Counted from the first letter of the stretch, positions 41,789 through 50,991 are shown. The stretch is 64,000 nt of DNA from Thermococcus sp. M39 (GCF_012027325.1 NZ_SNUG01000002.1:1-64000); one strand, 5' to 3'. Translations and numbers: made by a program. Notes: a model not told the origin generated them from the sequence alone.

Positions 41789-44485
41789 ATGATAAAAGAA
41801 CTTTTCAGCGATCTCAAGAGCGAAATAGTTTCAGTTAGAGAGTTTTCACCAAAAGAAGGGGAATACGGAAAATTTACATTTAAAAATCCCGAAATAAATC
41901 AGCTTGTGGAGAGCTTAGGGTTTAAGCTGTATAAGCATCAAGTTGAAGCGCTTGAAAAACTCTATTCCGGAAAAAACATTGTTGTAACTACTCCTACAGC
42001 CTCCGGTAAAAGCGAAATTTTCAGATTAGCTATTTTTGACAACTACCTTTCAAACCCTCAGCACACTTATCTCCTAATATACCCCACCCGTGCTTTAATA
42101 AACAACCAGTATGAGAAGTTTTCCCTTGAGAACTTCCACTTCTTTCAGATAACCAAGAAAATGGTGAATGCAAAGATTTTAACGGGAGACGTTGAGTGGA
42201 GCGAGAGGAGGATAATTTTAAGAGAAAAACCCAGAGTCATTTTCACAACCCCCGATATGCTACACTACAACCTTTTGAGAAATCTGAAAGACTATGAATG
42301 GCTTTTAAGGAATTTGAGGTATTTGGTTGTTGATGAGCTTCACATCTACAGAGGTGTCTTCGGAACAAATGCTGCTTACGTCTTTAGGCGGTTGCTGAGG
42401 GCATTAAAGCGTTTAGGTGCAAAACCCCAAATCATAGCTCTCTCTGCAACTCTCAGAAATCCCAAAGAATTTGCTGAGAACTTTTTTGGCCTGGAGTTTG
42501 AGACGATAACAAGGGCAACAAACCCATTTCCAAAGCGCTATCTAATTCTCTTTGAGCCTCGAAGATTAAATGAAATGCAGCTTTTGAGAGCTGTAGTTGA
42601 GAAATTAGCAGAGAAGGGGATTAAAACACTTGTCTTCTTTGATTCAAGAAAAGGAACTGAGAAGCTCATGAGGTTTTTGCTTTCATCACCAGCTGTTTAC
42701 AAAACATCCACTTATAAAGGAACCCTTCCAAAGAACGTCCGTTGGGAAATTGAGAGAGATTTTAAAGAAGGAAGGCTTTTGGTTCTGCTAACGACAAATG
42801 CTTTAGAGCTTGGTATAGACATCGGAGATTTAGATGCTGTAATCAACTATGGAATTCCACCGGATGGGCTGTTTTCTTTAATCCAGCGTTTTGGAAGAGC
42901 TGGGCGTTTAAAAGAGAGGGAGGCAATAAACGGCATTGTTCTTAGAAAGAACGGTCTAGACTATTACTACAAAGAACACTTAGACGAGCTTGTTGAGCGG
43001 TTAGAGAAAGGAATAATTGAATATATGCCCGTTAATTTGAAAAATCGTTTGGTTGTTAAAAAGCACCTCCACTACCTCTTGACTGAGCTTAAAGTCCTTG
43101 ACTGGAATGAGCTGAACGATTTTGAAAAAGCCGTAGCTGAAGAGCTGATAAAGGAGAAAAAGGCTAAACTCTATGAAAACCCACTAACTGGGAAGAAGGA
43201 GCTTAGAATTCTAAAGCCAGCGTTTAGTTATTCATCAATCAGAACGGCAAGTGATGAAAGTTACTTCTTGGTTTTAGATGAGCCTTGGATAAGGTATAAA
43301 CTGCTGGAAAAAGAAAGCTTAAGCGACCTTCTGCGCTTCATAAACTGGCTCAAGCTTAAAGGTTATCTTATTGAAGAAGTTGATAAGTCAGAGTACTATC
43401 GCTCATTATTGCCGGGAATGGCTTACTTCTCAAGAGGGGAGCTTTATATGGCTAGAGACAAGCTGAAAATTGGAAAATTTCACTTCATCTTTGTTAAGCA
43501 GCTCAACAGATTTTGGGAAGTTGAAACTTTTGCATCAAAGCGTGAGGAAGTTGAAATTCTTGAGATTTACAAGAAAAAACAGTTCAGAGATATTGAAATT
43601 TACATTGGCCGGCTCAAAGTTAAGCACAGGTATTGGGGCTTTGCTGTCAAAGGAAAAGATACACATCTCTACCTCCAAGAACTGCTTAAGCTTAAAGAAG
43701 AAAGCATCTTGAAAGGTGAAATTTATGCACCTCTCGTTGGAGGATTTGAAGCTGTTAACTTGGATGAGCTGAGCGATGAAGAATGGAAAATCCTCGACTG
43801 GGAAAAGTTCGCTAAGGTTGAATTTGACGAGCCTCTGGAGAGAGAATTTGAAACTGATGGTATCTGGCTTGTGTTTCCCGATAAAATTAGGGAAGTTGCA
43901 AGAGAGGAATTCCACGAGTTCTTTAAGGTTGCAATTGAGAAAGATCAAGGGGATTTAGCGTTTTCCATCTATGAGCGTTTGGATAGGAGAAAGCTCTTCC
44001 CAGAGCTTTTAGGAGCTACAACCTACTACATAAGGAAAACAATTGGAGATGTTCTTGAGAAGGCAAAGGCTAAAGATGATGAGCTTGCATTAGCTATAAA
44101 GAAAATGATTGACAGCAAAGATGGGATTGGAAATGGACTTCATGCAATAGAGCACAACATGATAAAGATTGCCCCAATCTTTACCTATGTTGACAGCAGA
44201 GAGCTTGGTGGTTACAGTTATGAGAGCTTTCCGAATCCGCTACACATAGGGAAGCCGATAGTCTTCATCTACGATGGGAATGAGGGAGGCTTTGGACTGG
44301 CTGAAATACTCTATGAGAACGCCGAAAAACTAATAGAGAGGAGCTTTGAGCATCTAAAGAGCTGCAAATGTAGAGACGGCTGTCCGTTATGCATTTACTC
44401 ACCTAAATGCGGAACATTTAACGAGTTCTTAGACAAGTGGCAGGCAATGAAGATTTGGGAGAAGATTTTGAAGTGCCGGTTATGA
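41789..44485 (+). CDS. MrfA/Hrq1-like DEAD/H helicase with C-terminal four-Cys domain
   Basis: This 898-residue SF2 helicase has motif I TPTASGKSE (about 68-76), motif II VVDELHIYRGVFG, LSATLRNP (III), LTTNALELGIDIG (V) and QRFGRAGR (VI). The C-terminal MZB/DUF1998 domain ends with CKCRDGCPLCIYSPKCG, a cysteine cluster seen in Hrq1 and MrfA. Those relatives unwind 3'-tailed DNA in crosslink and mitomycin repair. Between is a large, less conserved segment (about 390-700). No MrfB-like nuclease is adjacent. DNA repair is the likely role, by family. Confidence 0.85.
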   Translation: MIKELFSDLKSEIVSVREFSPKEGEYGKFTFKNPEINQLVESLGFKLYKHQVEALEKLYSGKNIVVTTPTASGKSEIFRLAIFDNYLSNPQHTYLLIYPTRALINNQYEKFSLENFHFFQITKKMVNAKILTGDVEWSERRIILREKPRVIFTTPDMLHYNLLRNLKDYEWLLRNLRYLVVDELHIYRGVFGTNAAYVFRRLLRALKRLGAKPQIIALSATLRNPKEFAENFFGLEFETITRATNPFPKRYLILFEPRRLNEMQLLRAVVEKLAEKGIKTLVFFDSRKGTEKLMRFLLSSPAVYKTSTYKGTLPKNVRWEIERDFKEGRLLVLLTTNALELGIDIGDLDAVINYGIPPDGLFSLIQRFGRAGRLKEREAINGIVLRKNGLDYYYKEHLDELVERLEKGIIEYMPVNLKNRLVVKKHLHYLLTELKVLDWNELNDFEKAVAEELIKEKKAKLYENPLTGKKELRILKPAFSYSSIRTASDESYFLVLDEPWIRYKLLEKESLSDLLRFINWLKLKGYLIEEVDKSEYYRSLLPGMAYFSRGELYMARDKLKIGKFHFIFVKQLNRFWEVETFASKREEVEILEIYKKKQFRDIEIYIGRLKVKHRYWGFAVKGKDTHLYLQELLKLKEESILKGEIYAPLVGGFEAVNLDELSDEEWKILDWEKFAKVEFDEPLEREFETDGIWLVFPDKIREVAREEFHEFFKVAIEKDQGDLAFSIYERLDRRKLFPELLGATTYYIRKTIGDVLEKAKAKDDELALAIKKMIDSKDGIGNGLHAIEHNMIKIAPIFTYVDSRELGGYSYESFPNPLHIGKPIVFIYDGNEGGFGLAEILYENAEKLIERSFEHLKSCKCRDGCPLCIYSPKCGTFNEFLDKWQAMKIWEKILKCRL

Positions 44486-44522
44486 TATCCTTTAAATGCT
44501 TCTCATGAAAAGAGGTCTTAAT

Positions 44523-45110
44523 TTAATCCTTCCCCGTGTTCTCTTCGGTTAAAAGATTCATGAGAGACTCAGCTTCACCTTTCTTTATTTCCACTATGAA
44601 CTTTACAAGCTCTCCATATTCTTCGTCAACAACTTTTCCACCGTTTTTCTCAATGGTTTCCTTGACTGTATGGTAAAGGTTATAAGAAAACACTACTTCA
44701 AAGCGTTCTGTTTGGTAAATCTCAACTATCCCAGCGTTTTCAATTGCTAAACTTGTTGCATCACTGTAAGCCTTAACTAATCCACCGTATCCAAGCTTTA
44801 TGCCTCCAAAATATCTTGTAACTACAACAACGACATTGTTGAGCCCTTTGTTCTGAATGACTTTGAGGACGGGTTTTCCAGCTGAACCTTTAGGCTCACC
44901 GTCATCATCATAGCGGACAGCAAAGCTTTTGCCATCGTTTATCAAATAAGCAAAAACATTGTGAGTTGCATCTCTGTGATGTGCCTTTATCTTCGCTATG
45001 AAAGCCTTTGCTTCTTCCTCCGAGTTCGCTGGGGAGGCATAGCCTATGAAGACAGACTTCTTAATAACAAGTTTAGCAGTTCCTATGCCTCTGAGTGTTT
45101 TATAACCCAT
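44523..45110 (-). CDS. YigZ/IMPACT family protein
   Basis: This 195-residue protein of the UPF0029 family has the N-terminal IMPACT domain: KSVFIGYASPANSEEEAKAF; HHRDATHNVFAYLI; DDDGEPKGSAGKPVLKVI; and VVVVTRYFGGIKLGYGGLVKAY. The C-terminal DUF1949-like domain follows. Eukaryotic IMPACT binds GCN1 and affects stress translation; the archaeal role is unknown. The ATG has GGGTGAT upstream, and the gene lies three bases after the HAD gene in the same direction. Confidence 0.88.
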   Translation of the reverse strand: MGYKTLRGIGTAKLVIKKSVFIGYASPANSEEEAKAFIAKIKAHHRDATHNVFAYLINDGKSFAVRYDDDGEPKGSAGKPVLKVIQNKGLNNVVVVVTRYFGGIKLGYGGLVKAYSDATSLAIENAGIVEIYQTERFEVVFSYNLYHTVKETIEKNGGKVVDEEYGELVKFIVEIKKGEAESLMNLLTEENTGKD

Positions 45111-45113
45111 ATA

Positions 45114-45566
45114 TCACCCTCTCAGTGTTGCGATCAGTTTCTTCTCATTCAGCAGCATTGCTATTGCATCTTTAACATCCTTAACTACAACATCACTTGC
45201 CAAAAGTGCATCAACTGTTGCTCCTTCTTCACCGATCACACAGAAGGCAAGCTCGGCATTTTCAAGCATTCTAACGTCGTTATTGCCGTTGCCTACTCCA
45301 ATGTACGGTTCATACTTCATCGCCTTCTCCAGCTTCTCATTACCGTTCTTAACGCGCTCGATTTTGACGTTTAATCCTTTAAATTCCTCTTCTAATGTTC
45401 CAAAGGTGTCTGCACTTAGGACAACTACGATGTATTTCTCGCTAAGTCTTTCAAGAAGCTTCTTAACTTCTTCGCTTACTCTCCCTTCAACTCCCAGAGT
45501 TCCGTTTAAGTCAAAAACAACCGCTCTGGCTTCAATTTTTCCATAGTTTGGGACTTCGATTGTCAT
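45114..45566 (-). CDS. small HAD-superfamily phosphatase-like protein
   Basis: The product is 150 residues with nucleophile motif VFDLNGTLG (Asp19), VLSADTFGT (motif II Ser) and GNGNNDVRML (motif III acidic). It matches the soluble P-type-ATPase-like HAD proteins of archaea, which lack a cap domain. The second Asp of DxDGT is replaced by Asn (DLNGTL), as in P-type ATPase-related forms where it is often Lys or Thr, so catalysis may differ. The substrate is unknown. Confidence 0.82.
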   Translation of the reverse strand: MTIEVPNYGKIEARAVVFDLNGTLGVEGRVSEEVKKLLERLSEKYIVVVLSADTFGTLEEEFKGLNVKIERVKNGNEKLEKAMKYEPYIGVGNGNNDVRMLENAELAFCVIGEEGATVDALLASDVVVKDVKDAIAMLLNEKKLIATLRG

Positions 45567-45628
45567 ATTATCACCACTGAGAGAAGGGTTTAAAGGATCT
45601 TAAAGGTTACTTAGAACTTGGTGATCTC

Positions 45629-46153
45629 ATGAGAATAGCTTGGGGGATCAGTGGAGCAGGACATCTCCTCAAAGAAAGTATTGAAATTCTCGAGAAATTG
45701 AAGGATAAGCACGAAATTAAAATCTTCTTATCAAGAGCGGGCGAGGAAGTTGTCAAAATGTACAAACTTTTTGATAGACTTGAGGAGTTTCCTCTTGTTA
45801 AGGAGTCTAGGCAAGGCTCCTCCTTTCCCTCATGCGGCGCCTTTAACTTAGGAAAATTTGATGTATTCATTATCTCCCCCGCAACTTCAAACACCGTTGC
45901 CAAGATTAGACTCGGAATTGCCGATTCCCTCTTATCTTGCTGCGCCTCCCAAGCTTTGAAGAGCAGGGTTCCACTAATATTGGTTCCAACTGACTCAAAG
46001 CCCGTTGTTGAAACTAAAGCTCCCAACGGTCAAATCTTTAAAATATATGTGAGAAAAATTGATTTAGAGCATTTGGAAGCGCTGAAGGAAGAGGGAGTTA
46101 TAATTCTAGAGCATCCTTATGAGGTTGAAAAAACCTTAAAGCGATTCTTGTGA
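45629..46153 (+). CDS. archaeoflavoprotein AfpA-like flavoprotein
   Basis: This 174-residue protein has the flavodoxin-like fold of the Flavoprotein (COG1036/AfpA, dihydromethanopterin-reductase-like) group. The features are IAWGISGAGHLLKES at 3-17, FDVFIISPATSNTVAKIRLG near 88-107 for FMN binding, and ILVPTDSKPV. AfpA transfers electrons from ferredoxin in Archaeoglobus; in this organism the partner is unknown. GGTGAT precedes the ATG. The last 37 bp overlap a convergent gene. Confidence 0.75.
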   Translation: MRIAWGISGAGHLLKESIEILEKLKDKHEIKIFLSRAGEEVVKMYKLFDRLEEFPLVKESRQGSSFPSCGAFNLGKFDVFIISPATSNTVAKIRLGIADSLLSCCASQALKSRVPLILVPTDSKPVVETKAPNGQIFKIYVRKIDLEHLEALKEEGVIILEHPYEVEKTLKRFL

Positions 46154-48183
46154 ACATAGTAGAAGTTTCCCTCGCTGTCAATGTAAACGTAGTCTGGGGA
46201 GTATTTTGGTCCATAATATAGATTGTGTCCATCTAGGCGATACCATAACGCTCTAGCCGCTTCAAGTTTATTCAGCTCATCAAGAAGTGTTAAGTCGCCG
46301 CTTTTAATCATGCTGAGAAGCTTTTGCATGTATGCATCGCTTATCTGAAAGCTTATGTAGGAGGCAAAGAACTCATAACCCGTTATGAATTCCTTTGATA
46401 AGTCTTTAGGGGGATATGCTGGAGTAACCCTTATCCCAAAGCGCTTGTAGAATTCCCTCAGAGCAAATTTGTCTGGCCTGTATGGAATAAGTCCCAATGT
46501 CATGAGCTCTATGGTCTCTCTGGAGTATTTTCTAGACCAGTCTGGTTCAAAAGGATATATATGCTCTGGAACTTTAGGATATGGGTCAAGGCCGAGGGCG
46601 TAAAATGCCCTGTAGCTGCTTCCAACCAACAGAGGGGCTCTCCAGATTACCACTACTTCCGAATGGTCAAGCTTTCCTCCGCTTAAGCTTGCTGGAATTT
46701 GTACCGCCCATGCATCGAGATTGAAATCCATGAACAGATTGTTCATTAAAATCACTTCTGTTTCACCATCATAGCCACATATCCTTGATTGGAGAGTTCT
46801 TATTATTGGGGTATCAAAGGAATGAACGTAAATATTTACAAAATATGCAATGTGGAGAGGGGTCATGGAGTAAAAAGGCACAGGCTTTTTGTAGTAGTTC
46901 AAAAGCTTGTGCTTTGTATCATTATAGAAGAACCCCATTGCGCCATCAAACTTTATCTTATGGTAGCGGACAAAGCCTAAGTCTGGATAAATTGCTTTAT
47001 AAACTTGGAGAGGCTTGTGCCGAGCAACTTTTCTCCACATGTACTCGATTTCGCTTTTGGTGTAAAGTTTCGCATTCTGGAAATCGTAGTGGCCTTTTTC
47101 ATCAAAATAAATCGGGAACGCTAGAGGATAATGAGCAAGTGTAACATTCACTGAGTTTTTATTTCCCCTTGCGTCGTATGCCTCTATTGTTATTGTGTAG
47201 CTTCCCCAATCTTCAGAGAACTGGAGCATATGTGTGTATTTTAGGGATTCTGTATTAATTAAATCTTCGAATTTTTCCCTTTCGTTTACAAGTATCCTGA
47301 TTTTCTTGGGAGGGTTTGCATTGTCTTCAATGTTCAGCGAAATTTCAATTAATCCAGAAGGGAGGCTTTCTACTCTTCCCCACATTTTTGGCGGTGTTTC
47401 GTCGTTTCTGTGCTCTTCCTTGAATTCTGTCCATGTTTTGTAAACCTCTTTTGCTTCAAATCGATGAGCATTTTCAACGAACCAGTTCCTATAAGTTAGA
47501 TTCATAATAATCTCTGTCTTAATCTGCTTCAATCCGAAAATAAACTTAGATATTTCATTTGGCTTAAATCCTCCTAAAATACCTCGCATGTTATCAATTG
47601 CTTCAACGACATCTGGAGGTAGTCCAGAGAGAGACACTCTAAGCTTTTCCACAAGCTGGATGTACTCAGTTAAGGCTTTCACTTGATAAATCTGGCGAGA
47701 GTTTTCGATGCCTATCTGAATATGTAGTGGAAGGGCTGAATAGACACGTACAAACTCATTTACCTGAACCTTGAACAGCTCCACCTTCTGGGAAAATTCT
47801 TCTAGGGTGTAAGGGGCATCTGAAAATAGAAACCTAACCATGTCATCCCTTAGGGCTAATGGAACATTATTAAGAGTCTGAACACTCTCTTGACTGAGGT
47901 TGGCAAATCTACCGGGGTCAGTAACTTCAACTTCCTCAAACAGTGTTGTTCTGTATGTGTAGAGAGGATAAATCTGCTCTATAATTTTCAGTTCTTTTTC
48001 ATCAACCTTCCCATCATCTAGAAATCCAAGCTGTTTGGCTATGTACTCATAGTCCCTCTCCAAGGAGTACGATTCGACTGGAAGAACGCTTTTTTTAACT
48101 TGAGGAGGACGCAACACAATCATCAAACATATGATGTATGACAGTATGAGTATCAAAGCAATTTTACGTAAGTCAAGTTGCAT
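46117..48183 (-). CDS. large exported or membrane-anchored protein of unknown function
   Basis: The product is 688 residues with an N-terminal membrane segment (KIALILILSYIICLMIVL) lacking an obvious cleavage site, so it is probably a type II anchored extracellular protein. The first 230 residues are helical. Residues about 255-345 look like a beta-sandwich (LIEISLNIEDNANPPKKIRI; WGSYTITIEAYDARGNKNSV). The C-terminal 330 residues are rich in Tyr, Pro and aromatic residues, with no recognised catalytic motif. It is divergent from nikR. The family is not recognised. Confidence 0.6.
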   Translation of the reverse strand: MQLDLRKIALILILSYIICLMIVLRPPQVKKSVLPVESYSLERDYEYIAKQLGFLDDGKVDEKELKIIEQIYPLYTYRTTLFEEVEVTDPGRFANLSQESVQTLNNVPLALRDDMVRFLFSDAPYTLEEFSQKVELFKVQVNEFVRVYSALPLHIQIGIENSRQIYQVKALTEYIQLVEKLRVSLSGLPPDVVEAIDNMRGILGGFKPNEISKFIFGLKQIKTEIIMNLTYRNWFVENAHRFEAKEVYKTWTEFKEEHRNDETPPKMWGRVESLPSGLIEISLNIEDNANPPKKIRILVNEREKFEDLINTESLKYTHMLQFSEDWGSYTITIEAYDARGNKNSVNVTLAHYPLAFPIYFDEKGHYDFQNAKLYTKSEIEYMWRKVARHKPLQVYKAIYPDLGFVRYHKIKFDGAMGFFYNDTKHKLLNYYKKPVPFYSMTPLHIAYFVNIYVHSFDTPIIRTLQSRICGYDGETEVILMNNLFMDFNLDAWAVQIPASLSGGKLDHSEVVVIWRAPLLVGSSYRAFYALGLDPYPKVPEHIYPFEPDWSRKYSRETIELMTLGLIPYRPDKFALREFYKRFGIRVTPAYPPKDLSKEFITGYEFFASYISFQISDAYMQKLLSMIKSGDLTLLDELNKLEAARALWYRLDGHNLYYGPKYSPDYVYIDSEGNFYYVHKNRFKVFSTS

Positions 48184-48375
48184 GATATTTCCCTATTTGT
48201 AAAATTAGAGTTGTTACTTTATCAATCTTTCTCAATGATTTTTTGATATTTTAATGAAGTACATTTTGCCATAAAATGTTTAGCAGTGCCTTTATACCAA
48301 GCAGAATTTCAGATATACTAAGGAGCTAGACTATCTGGCCATTATCACTTTTTGCTGAAAAATATCTTTAAATAT

Positions 48376-48397
48376 CCCAAAGACGAGCTACTTTGGG
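48376..48397. promoter_or_regulatory. inverted repeat at the nikR promoter, candidate operator
   Basis: CCCAAAG and CTTTGGG (perfect 7-bp arms) are separated by 8 bp. A TATA-like TTTAAATA (48368-48375) directly precedes it, so the repeat spans the transcription start; the nikR ATG is at 48405. The right arm also begins the ribosome-binding site (GGGTGGT). NikR boxes are dyad-symmetric, so self-control is plausible. Confidence 0.5.
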
Positions 48398-48404
48398 TGG
48401 TGCT

Positions 48405-48821
48405 ATGAAGATAGTGCGCTTTGGAGTTTCTATTCCCCAAGACTTGCTCACGAAATTTGACAAAATCATAGAGGAGAAAGGTTATACTAACAGAAGTGAA
48501 GCTATTAGAGATTTGATTAGAGACTTCATCGTGAGGTATGAATGGGAAGTTGGCGATGAAGAAGTTGCTGGGACAATTACAATAGTTTACAACCATGATG
48601 AGGCTGAAGTGGTTAAGGAGCTCTTGGATTTGCAGCATGACTATATTGATGAAATTGTCTCAAGTTTGCATGTCCACATGGACGAGCATAACTGTCTTGA
48701 GGTTGTGGTTGTCAAAGGAAAAGCAAGCAGGATAAAGAGGATTGCCGAGAGATTAATAAGTCTCAAGGGAGTTAAGCATGGGAAACTCGTTATGACGACT
48801 ACTGGGAAGGAACTCGTTTGA
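48405..48821 (+). CDS. nikR: NikR-type nickel-responsive ribbon-helix-helix regulator
   Basis: This 138-residue protein has an N-terminal ribbon-helix-helix ([34 protein letters not shown]) and a C-terminal ACT-like metal domain. Nickel ligands align as His78, His89, His91 and Cys97 ([13 protein letters not shown]), the same set and spacing as in bacterial NikR. It should repress nickel uptake genes when nickel is ample. ATG 48405 follows GGTGGT. No nickel transporter is in the window. Confidence 0.92.
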   Translation: MKIVRFGVSIPQDLLTKFDKIIEEKGYTNRSEAIRDLIRDFIVRYEWEVGDEEVAGTITIVYNHDEAEVVKELLDLQHDYIDEIVSSLHVHMDEHNCLEVVVVKGKASRIKRIAERLISLKGVKHGKLVMTTTGKELV

Positions 48822-48863
48822 GGAAAAGCTTATAAATTCACTTCTTATCATCTTTTCTTGGGT

Positions 48864-48940
48864 GCCGGGGTAGCCTAGCTCGGTAGGGCGGGGGACTCGT
48901 AATCCCCAGGTCCCGGGTTCAAATCCCGGTCCCGGCTCCA
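48864..48940 (+). tRNA. tRNA-Thr (anticodon CGU)
   Basis: A 77-nt cloverleaf starts with GCCGGGG and ends with CCCGGC, discriminator T and encoded CCA. The anticodon stem GGGGA/TCCCC holds loop CTCGTAA, anticodon CGT, reading ACG. The T arm is CCGGG-TTCAAAT-CCCGG. A TATA box (CTTATAAATT, about 48828-48837) lies upstream at normal distance. U73 fits archaeal tRNA-Thr. No intron is visible. Confidence 0.95.
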
Positions 48941-48942
48941 TA

Positions 48943-48966
48943 CAAACTTTTTTAATGAAAAGTTTG
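48943..48966 (+). terminator. hairpin just after tRNA-Thr
   Basis: CAAACTTTT and AAAAGTTTG form a perfect 9-bp stem with a 6-nt loop, two bases after the tRNA CCA. A further AAAGTTTG copy follows at 48970. It could stop transcription or mark the tRNA 3' trailer. Archaea usually terminate on T runs, so its role is uncertain. The rest of the gap to 49166 shows nothing. Confidence 0.4.
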
Positions 48967-49166
48967 ACCAAAGTTTGTTTATTCTTCTTCAAATATCACT
49001 CTTCATGTGGATTCTTAACTAATTTAGCAGTTTTCAAGATTTTACTGAAAAAGCGCCTCCAAACGAAATTATCTAAAAAGTTATATTCCGAGTGAATCCG
49101 TACAGTTAATGAGCTTCTTCTGAAGAACTCTCAATGAATAAAAAACTGGGGGCTTTATCTCTCAAA

Positions 49167-49967
49167 TTACTTTCCAAACCTTCTCTCCCTCTTCTGATAC
49201 TCCCTAATTATCCTCAGAAAGTCTATCTTTCTGAACTCGGGGAAGTACACATCAACAAAGAAGAGCTCGCTGTAGGCAATTTGATAGAGCAGAAAGTTGC
49301 TTATCCTAATCTCGCCACCGGTTCTTATCACTATATCAGGGTCAGGCATATTAGGGATGTAAAGATACTTCTTCAAAAGCTCTTCATCAATATCCTCTTT
49401 GGTTATCTTTCCATCTTCAATGTCATCAACAATCCTCTTTATTGCATCCACTATCTCGCTCCTCCCACCATATGCCAGAGCTATATTTAGGACGTAGTTG
49501 CTGTACTTCCTTGTAGCTCTCTCAGCTTCTTCAGCGGCTTTTCTCACATTTTCTGGGAGGAGTTCTTTTCTCCCAATCACATTGACTCTTATGCCATACT
49601 TATGAACCCTCTCATCGTGCACTAATTCCTTGAACTTTTGCTCGAAAAGATTCATCAAAGCATTGACTTCCTCTGGACTTCTCTTAAAGTTCTCAGTAGA
49701 GAATGCATAAACGGTTAGTGTCTTAATACTAAGCTCCCTGCACCACTCCAAAATTTCCTCAAGCTTCTTGGAGCCAAATAGATGCCCATACCAGGGAGGC
49801 TTCTCAAGCTTTCTCGCCCATCTTCTGTTGCCATCCATGATGATTGCTACATGCTTGGGAATTCTACCATTAGCTTTGACTTTCTCTAAGAGATAGCGCT
49901 CATACAAATCATAAGCAGGCTTGAATAAAATATGGGGAATGTGGGAAATCACTCTGTAAATTAGCAT
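49167..49967 (-). CDS. uppS: cis-prenyltransferase (undecaprenyl/dolichyl diphosphate synthase family)
   Basis: This 266-residue enzyme elongates allylic diphosphates with isopentenyl diphosphate to the polyprenyl carrier used for glycosylation. Motifs include HVAIIMDGNRRWARK near 38-52 with the catalytic Asp, LTVYAFSTENFKRS, ALAYGGRSEIVDA, and DIVIRTGGEIRISNFLLYQIAYSELFF with RxSxFLxxQ-type residues. The C-terminal GKRRERK-like end is short. It lies seven bases downstream of the carbonic-anhydrase-like gene. Confidence 0.93.
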   Translation of the reverse strand: MLIYRVISHIPHILFKPAYDLYERYLLEKVKANGRIPKHVAIIMDGNRRWARKLEKPPWYGHLFGSKKLEEILEWCRELSIKTLTVYAFSTENFKRSPEEVNALMNLFEQKFKELVHDERVHKYGIRVNVIGRKELLPENVRKAAEEAERATRKYSNYVLNIALAYGGRSEIVDAIKRIVDDIEDGKITKEDIDEELLKKYLYIPNMPDPDIVIRTGGEIRISNFLLYQIAYSELFFVDVYFPEFRKIDFLRIIREYQKRERRFGK

Positions 49968-49973
49968 TCAGCA

Positions 49974-50498
49974 TCACTCTATTTTCTTTCTCCTCTTGAG
50001 GTGCTTTTCAGCGAGCTCTATGTAAATTTCAGCGTTCTTCTTAGTCCACTCAATTTCCTCCTCGCTGAGCTGCCTGACAACATTTCCTGGAACTCCAATA
50101 ACCAAACTGTAGTCCGGGATCTCTTTTCCTGGGGGAACTAATGCCCCAGCTCCGATGATGACATGGTTTCCTATCTTCGCACCATCAAGAATAATAGCTC
50201 CCATTCCTATGATGACGTAGTTTCCAATCTTTGCTCCGTGGACAACTGCATTATGTCCAATAGTTACATATTCGCCAATTATTGTCGGCTGTCCGTGTGA
50301 TGTGTGTATGCTGACGTTGTCTTGGATGTTTGAGCCTTTTCCAACATAAATCTGCTCAATATCTCCTCTGAGAACAGCTGATGACCAAACACTGGTTTTC
50401 TCCTCAAGAACAACATCTCCGATTATGACAGCATTTTCATCAACAAAAGCGCTCTCATGGATTTTAGGTTTCTTTCCTTCAAACTCATAAATCGCCAT
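49974..50498 (-). CDS. gamma-class carbonic anhydrase-like hexapeptide-repeat protein
   Basis: This 174-residue left-handed beta-helix protein has hexapeptide repeats (AVIIGDVVL, NVSIHTS, VTIGHNAVVHGAKIG, YVIIGMGAIILDGAKIG). The zinc-ligand histidines of Cap/YrbT-like gamma carbonic anhydrases can be placed in SIHTSHG and IGHNAVVHG. Pyrococcus has a crystallised homologue of the same size. Carbonic anhydrase activity of this subgroup is often weak. ATG 50498 (MAIYEFEG) follows GGTGGTAAAG. Confidence 0.88.
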   Translation of the reverse strand: MAIYEFEGKKPKIHESAFVDENAVIIGDVVLEEKTSVWSSAVLRGDIEQIYVGKGSNIQDNVSIHTSHGQPTIIGEYVTIGHNAVVHGAKIGNYVIIGMGAIILDGAKIGNHVIIGAGALVPPGKEIPDYSLVIGVPGNVVRQLSEEEIEWTKKNAEIYIELAEKHLKRRKKIE

Positions 50499-50586
50499 CT
50501 TTACCACCAAACTGAACTTTCCAACATAGCTTATAAATCTTCACCAACATATTTAACTAATAATTGCGGAAAATTGAGGGATTGAT

Positions 50587-50991
50587 ATGAGGTACAGAAA
50601 AGGTGCAAGTGCTGAAAGGGAACTCATTAAGATGCTCGAAAAAGAAGGATTTGCTGTTATCCGCTCTGCTGGAAGTAAAAAAGTTGACATAGTTGCTGGA
50701 AATGGGAAGCTTTACCTCTGCATTGAAGTTAAAAGCACTAAAGGAGAGAAGCTCTATGTCAATGGAGAAGATGTGGATAAGCTAATAAGCTTTGCAGAGA
50801 AGTTTGGAGGTAAAGCAGTTATTGCTGTGAAGTTCATAAATAACGGCTGGTATTTTCTTTATCCAAATCAGCTGATAAAAAGCGGCAAAAATTATAAAAT
50901 AAGTTTGAGAGATGCAAAGTATAAGGGATTAACGTTCGATGAGATAATTGGAAAACAAAAGCCCTTAGATGAGGTGATTAGGCGTGAATAG
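50587..50991 (+). CDS. hjc: Holliday junction resolvase Hjc
   Basis: This 134-residue archaeal resolvase cuts four-way junctions during recombination. The nuclease core is visible: RKGASAERELIKMLEKEGFA with a catalytic Glu, SKKVDIVAGNGK with Asp, and LCIEVKSTKG with the ExK pair. Length is typical. It overlaps the next gene by 8 bp. Confidence 0.95.
   Translation: MRYRKGASAERELIKMLEKEGFAVIRSAGSKKVDIVAGNGKLYLCIEVKSTKGEKLYVNGEDVDKLISFAEKFGGKAVIAVKFINNGWYFLYPNQLIKSGKNYKISLRDAKYKGLTFDEIIGKQKPLDEVIRRE

Noticed and set aside
41443-41838. 131-codon frame on the plus strand covering the ABCE1 start and helicase start
   Set aside because: It overlaps two confident genes antisense and in another frame and contains no family signature.
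46785-47144. 119-codon frame on the plus strand inside the large exported protein gene
   Set aside because: It is a shadow of the real minus-strand gene, with no ribosome-binding site and an atypical, Cys/Ser-rich composition.
48941-49166. Further C/D box guide RNA after tRNA-Thr
   Set aside because: CTGA and ATGA-like words occur near 49105-49145, but no C box with correct spacing and no equal-length guides can be laid out.
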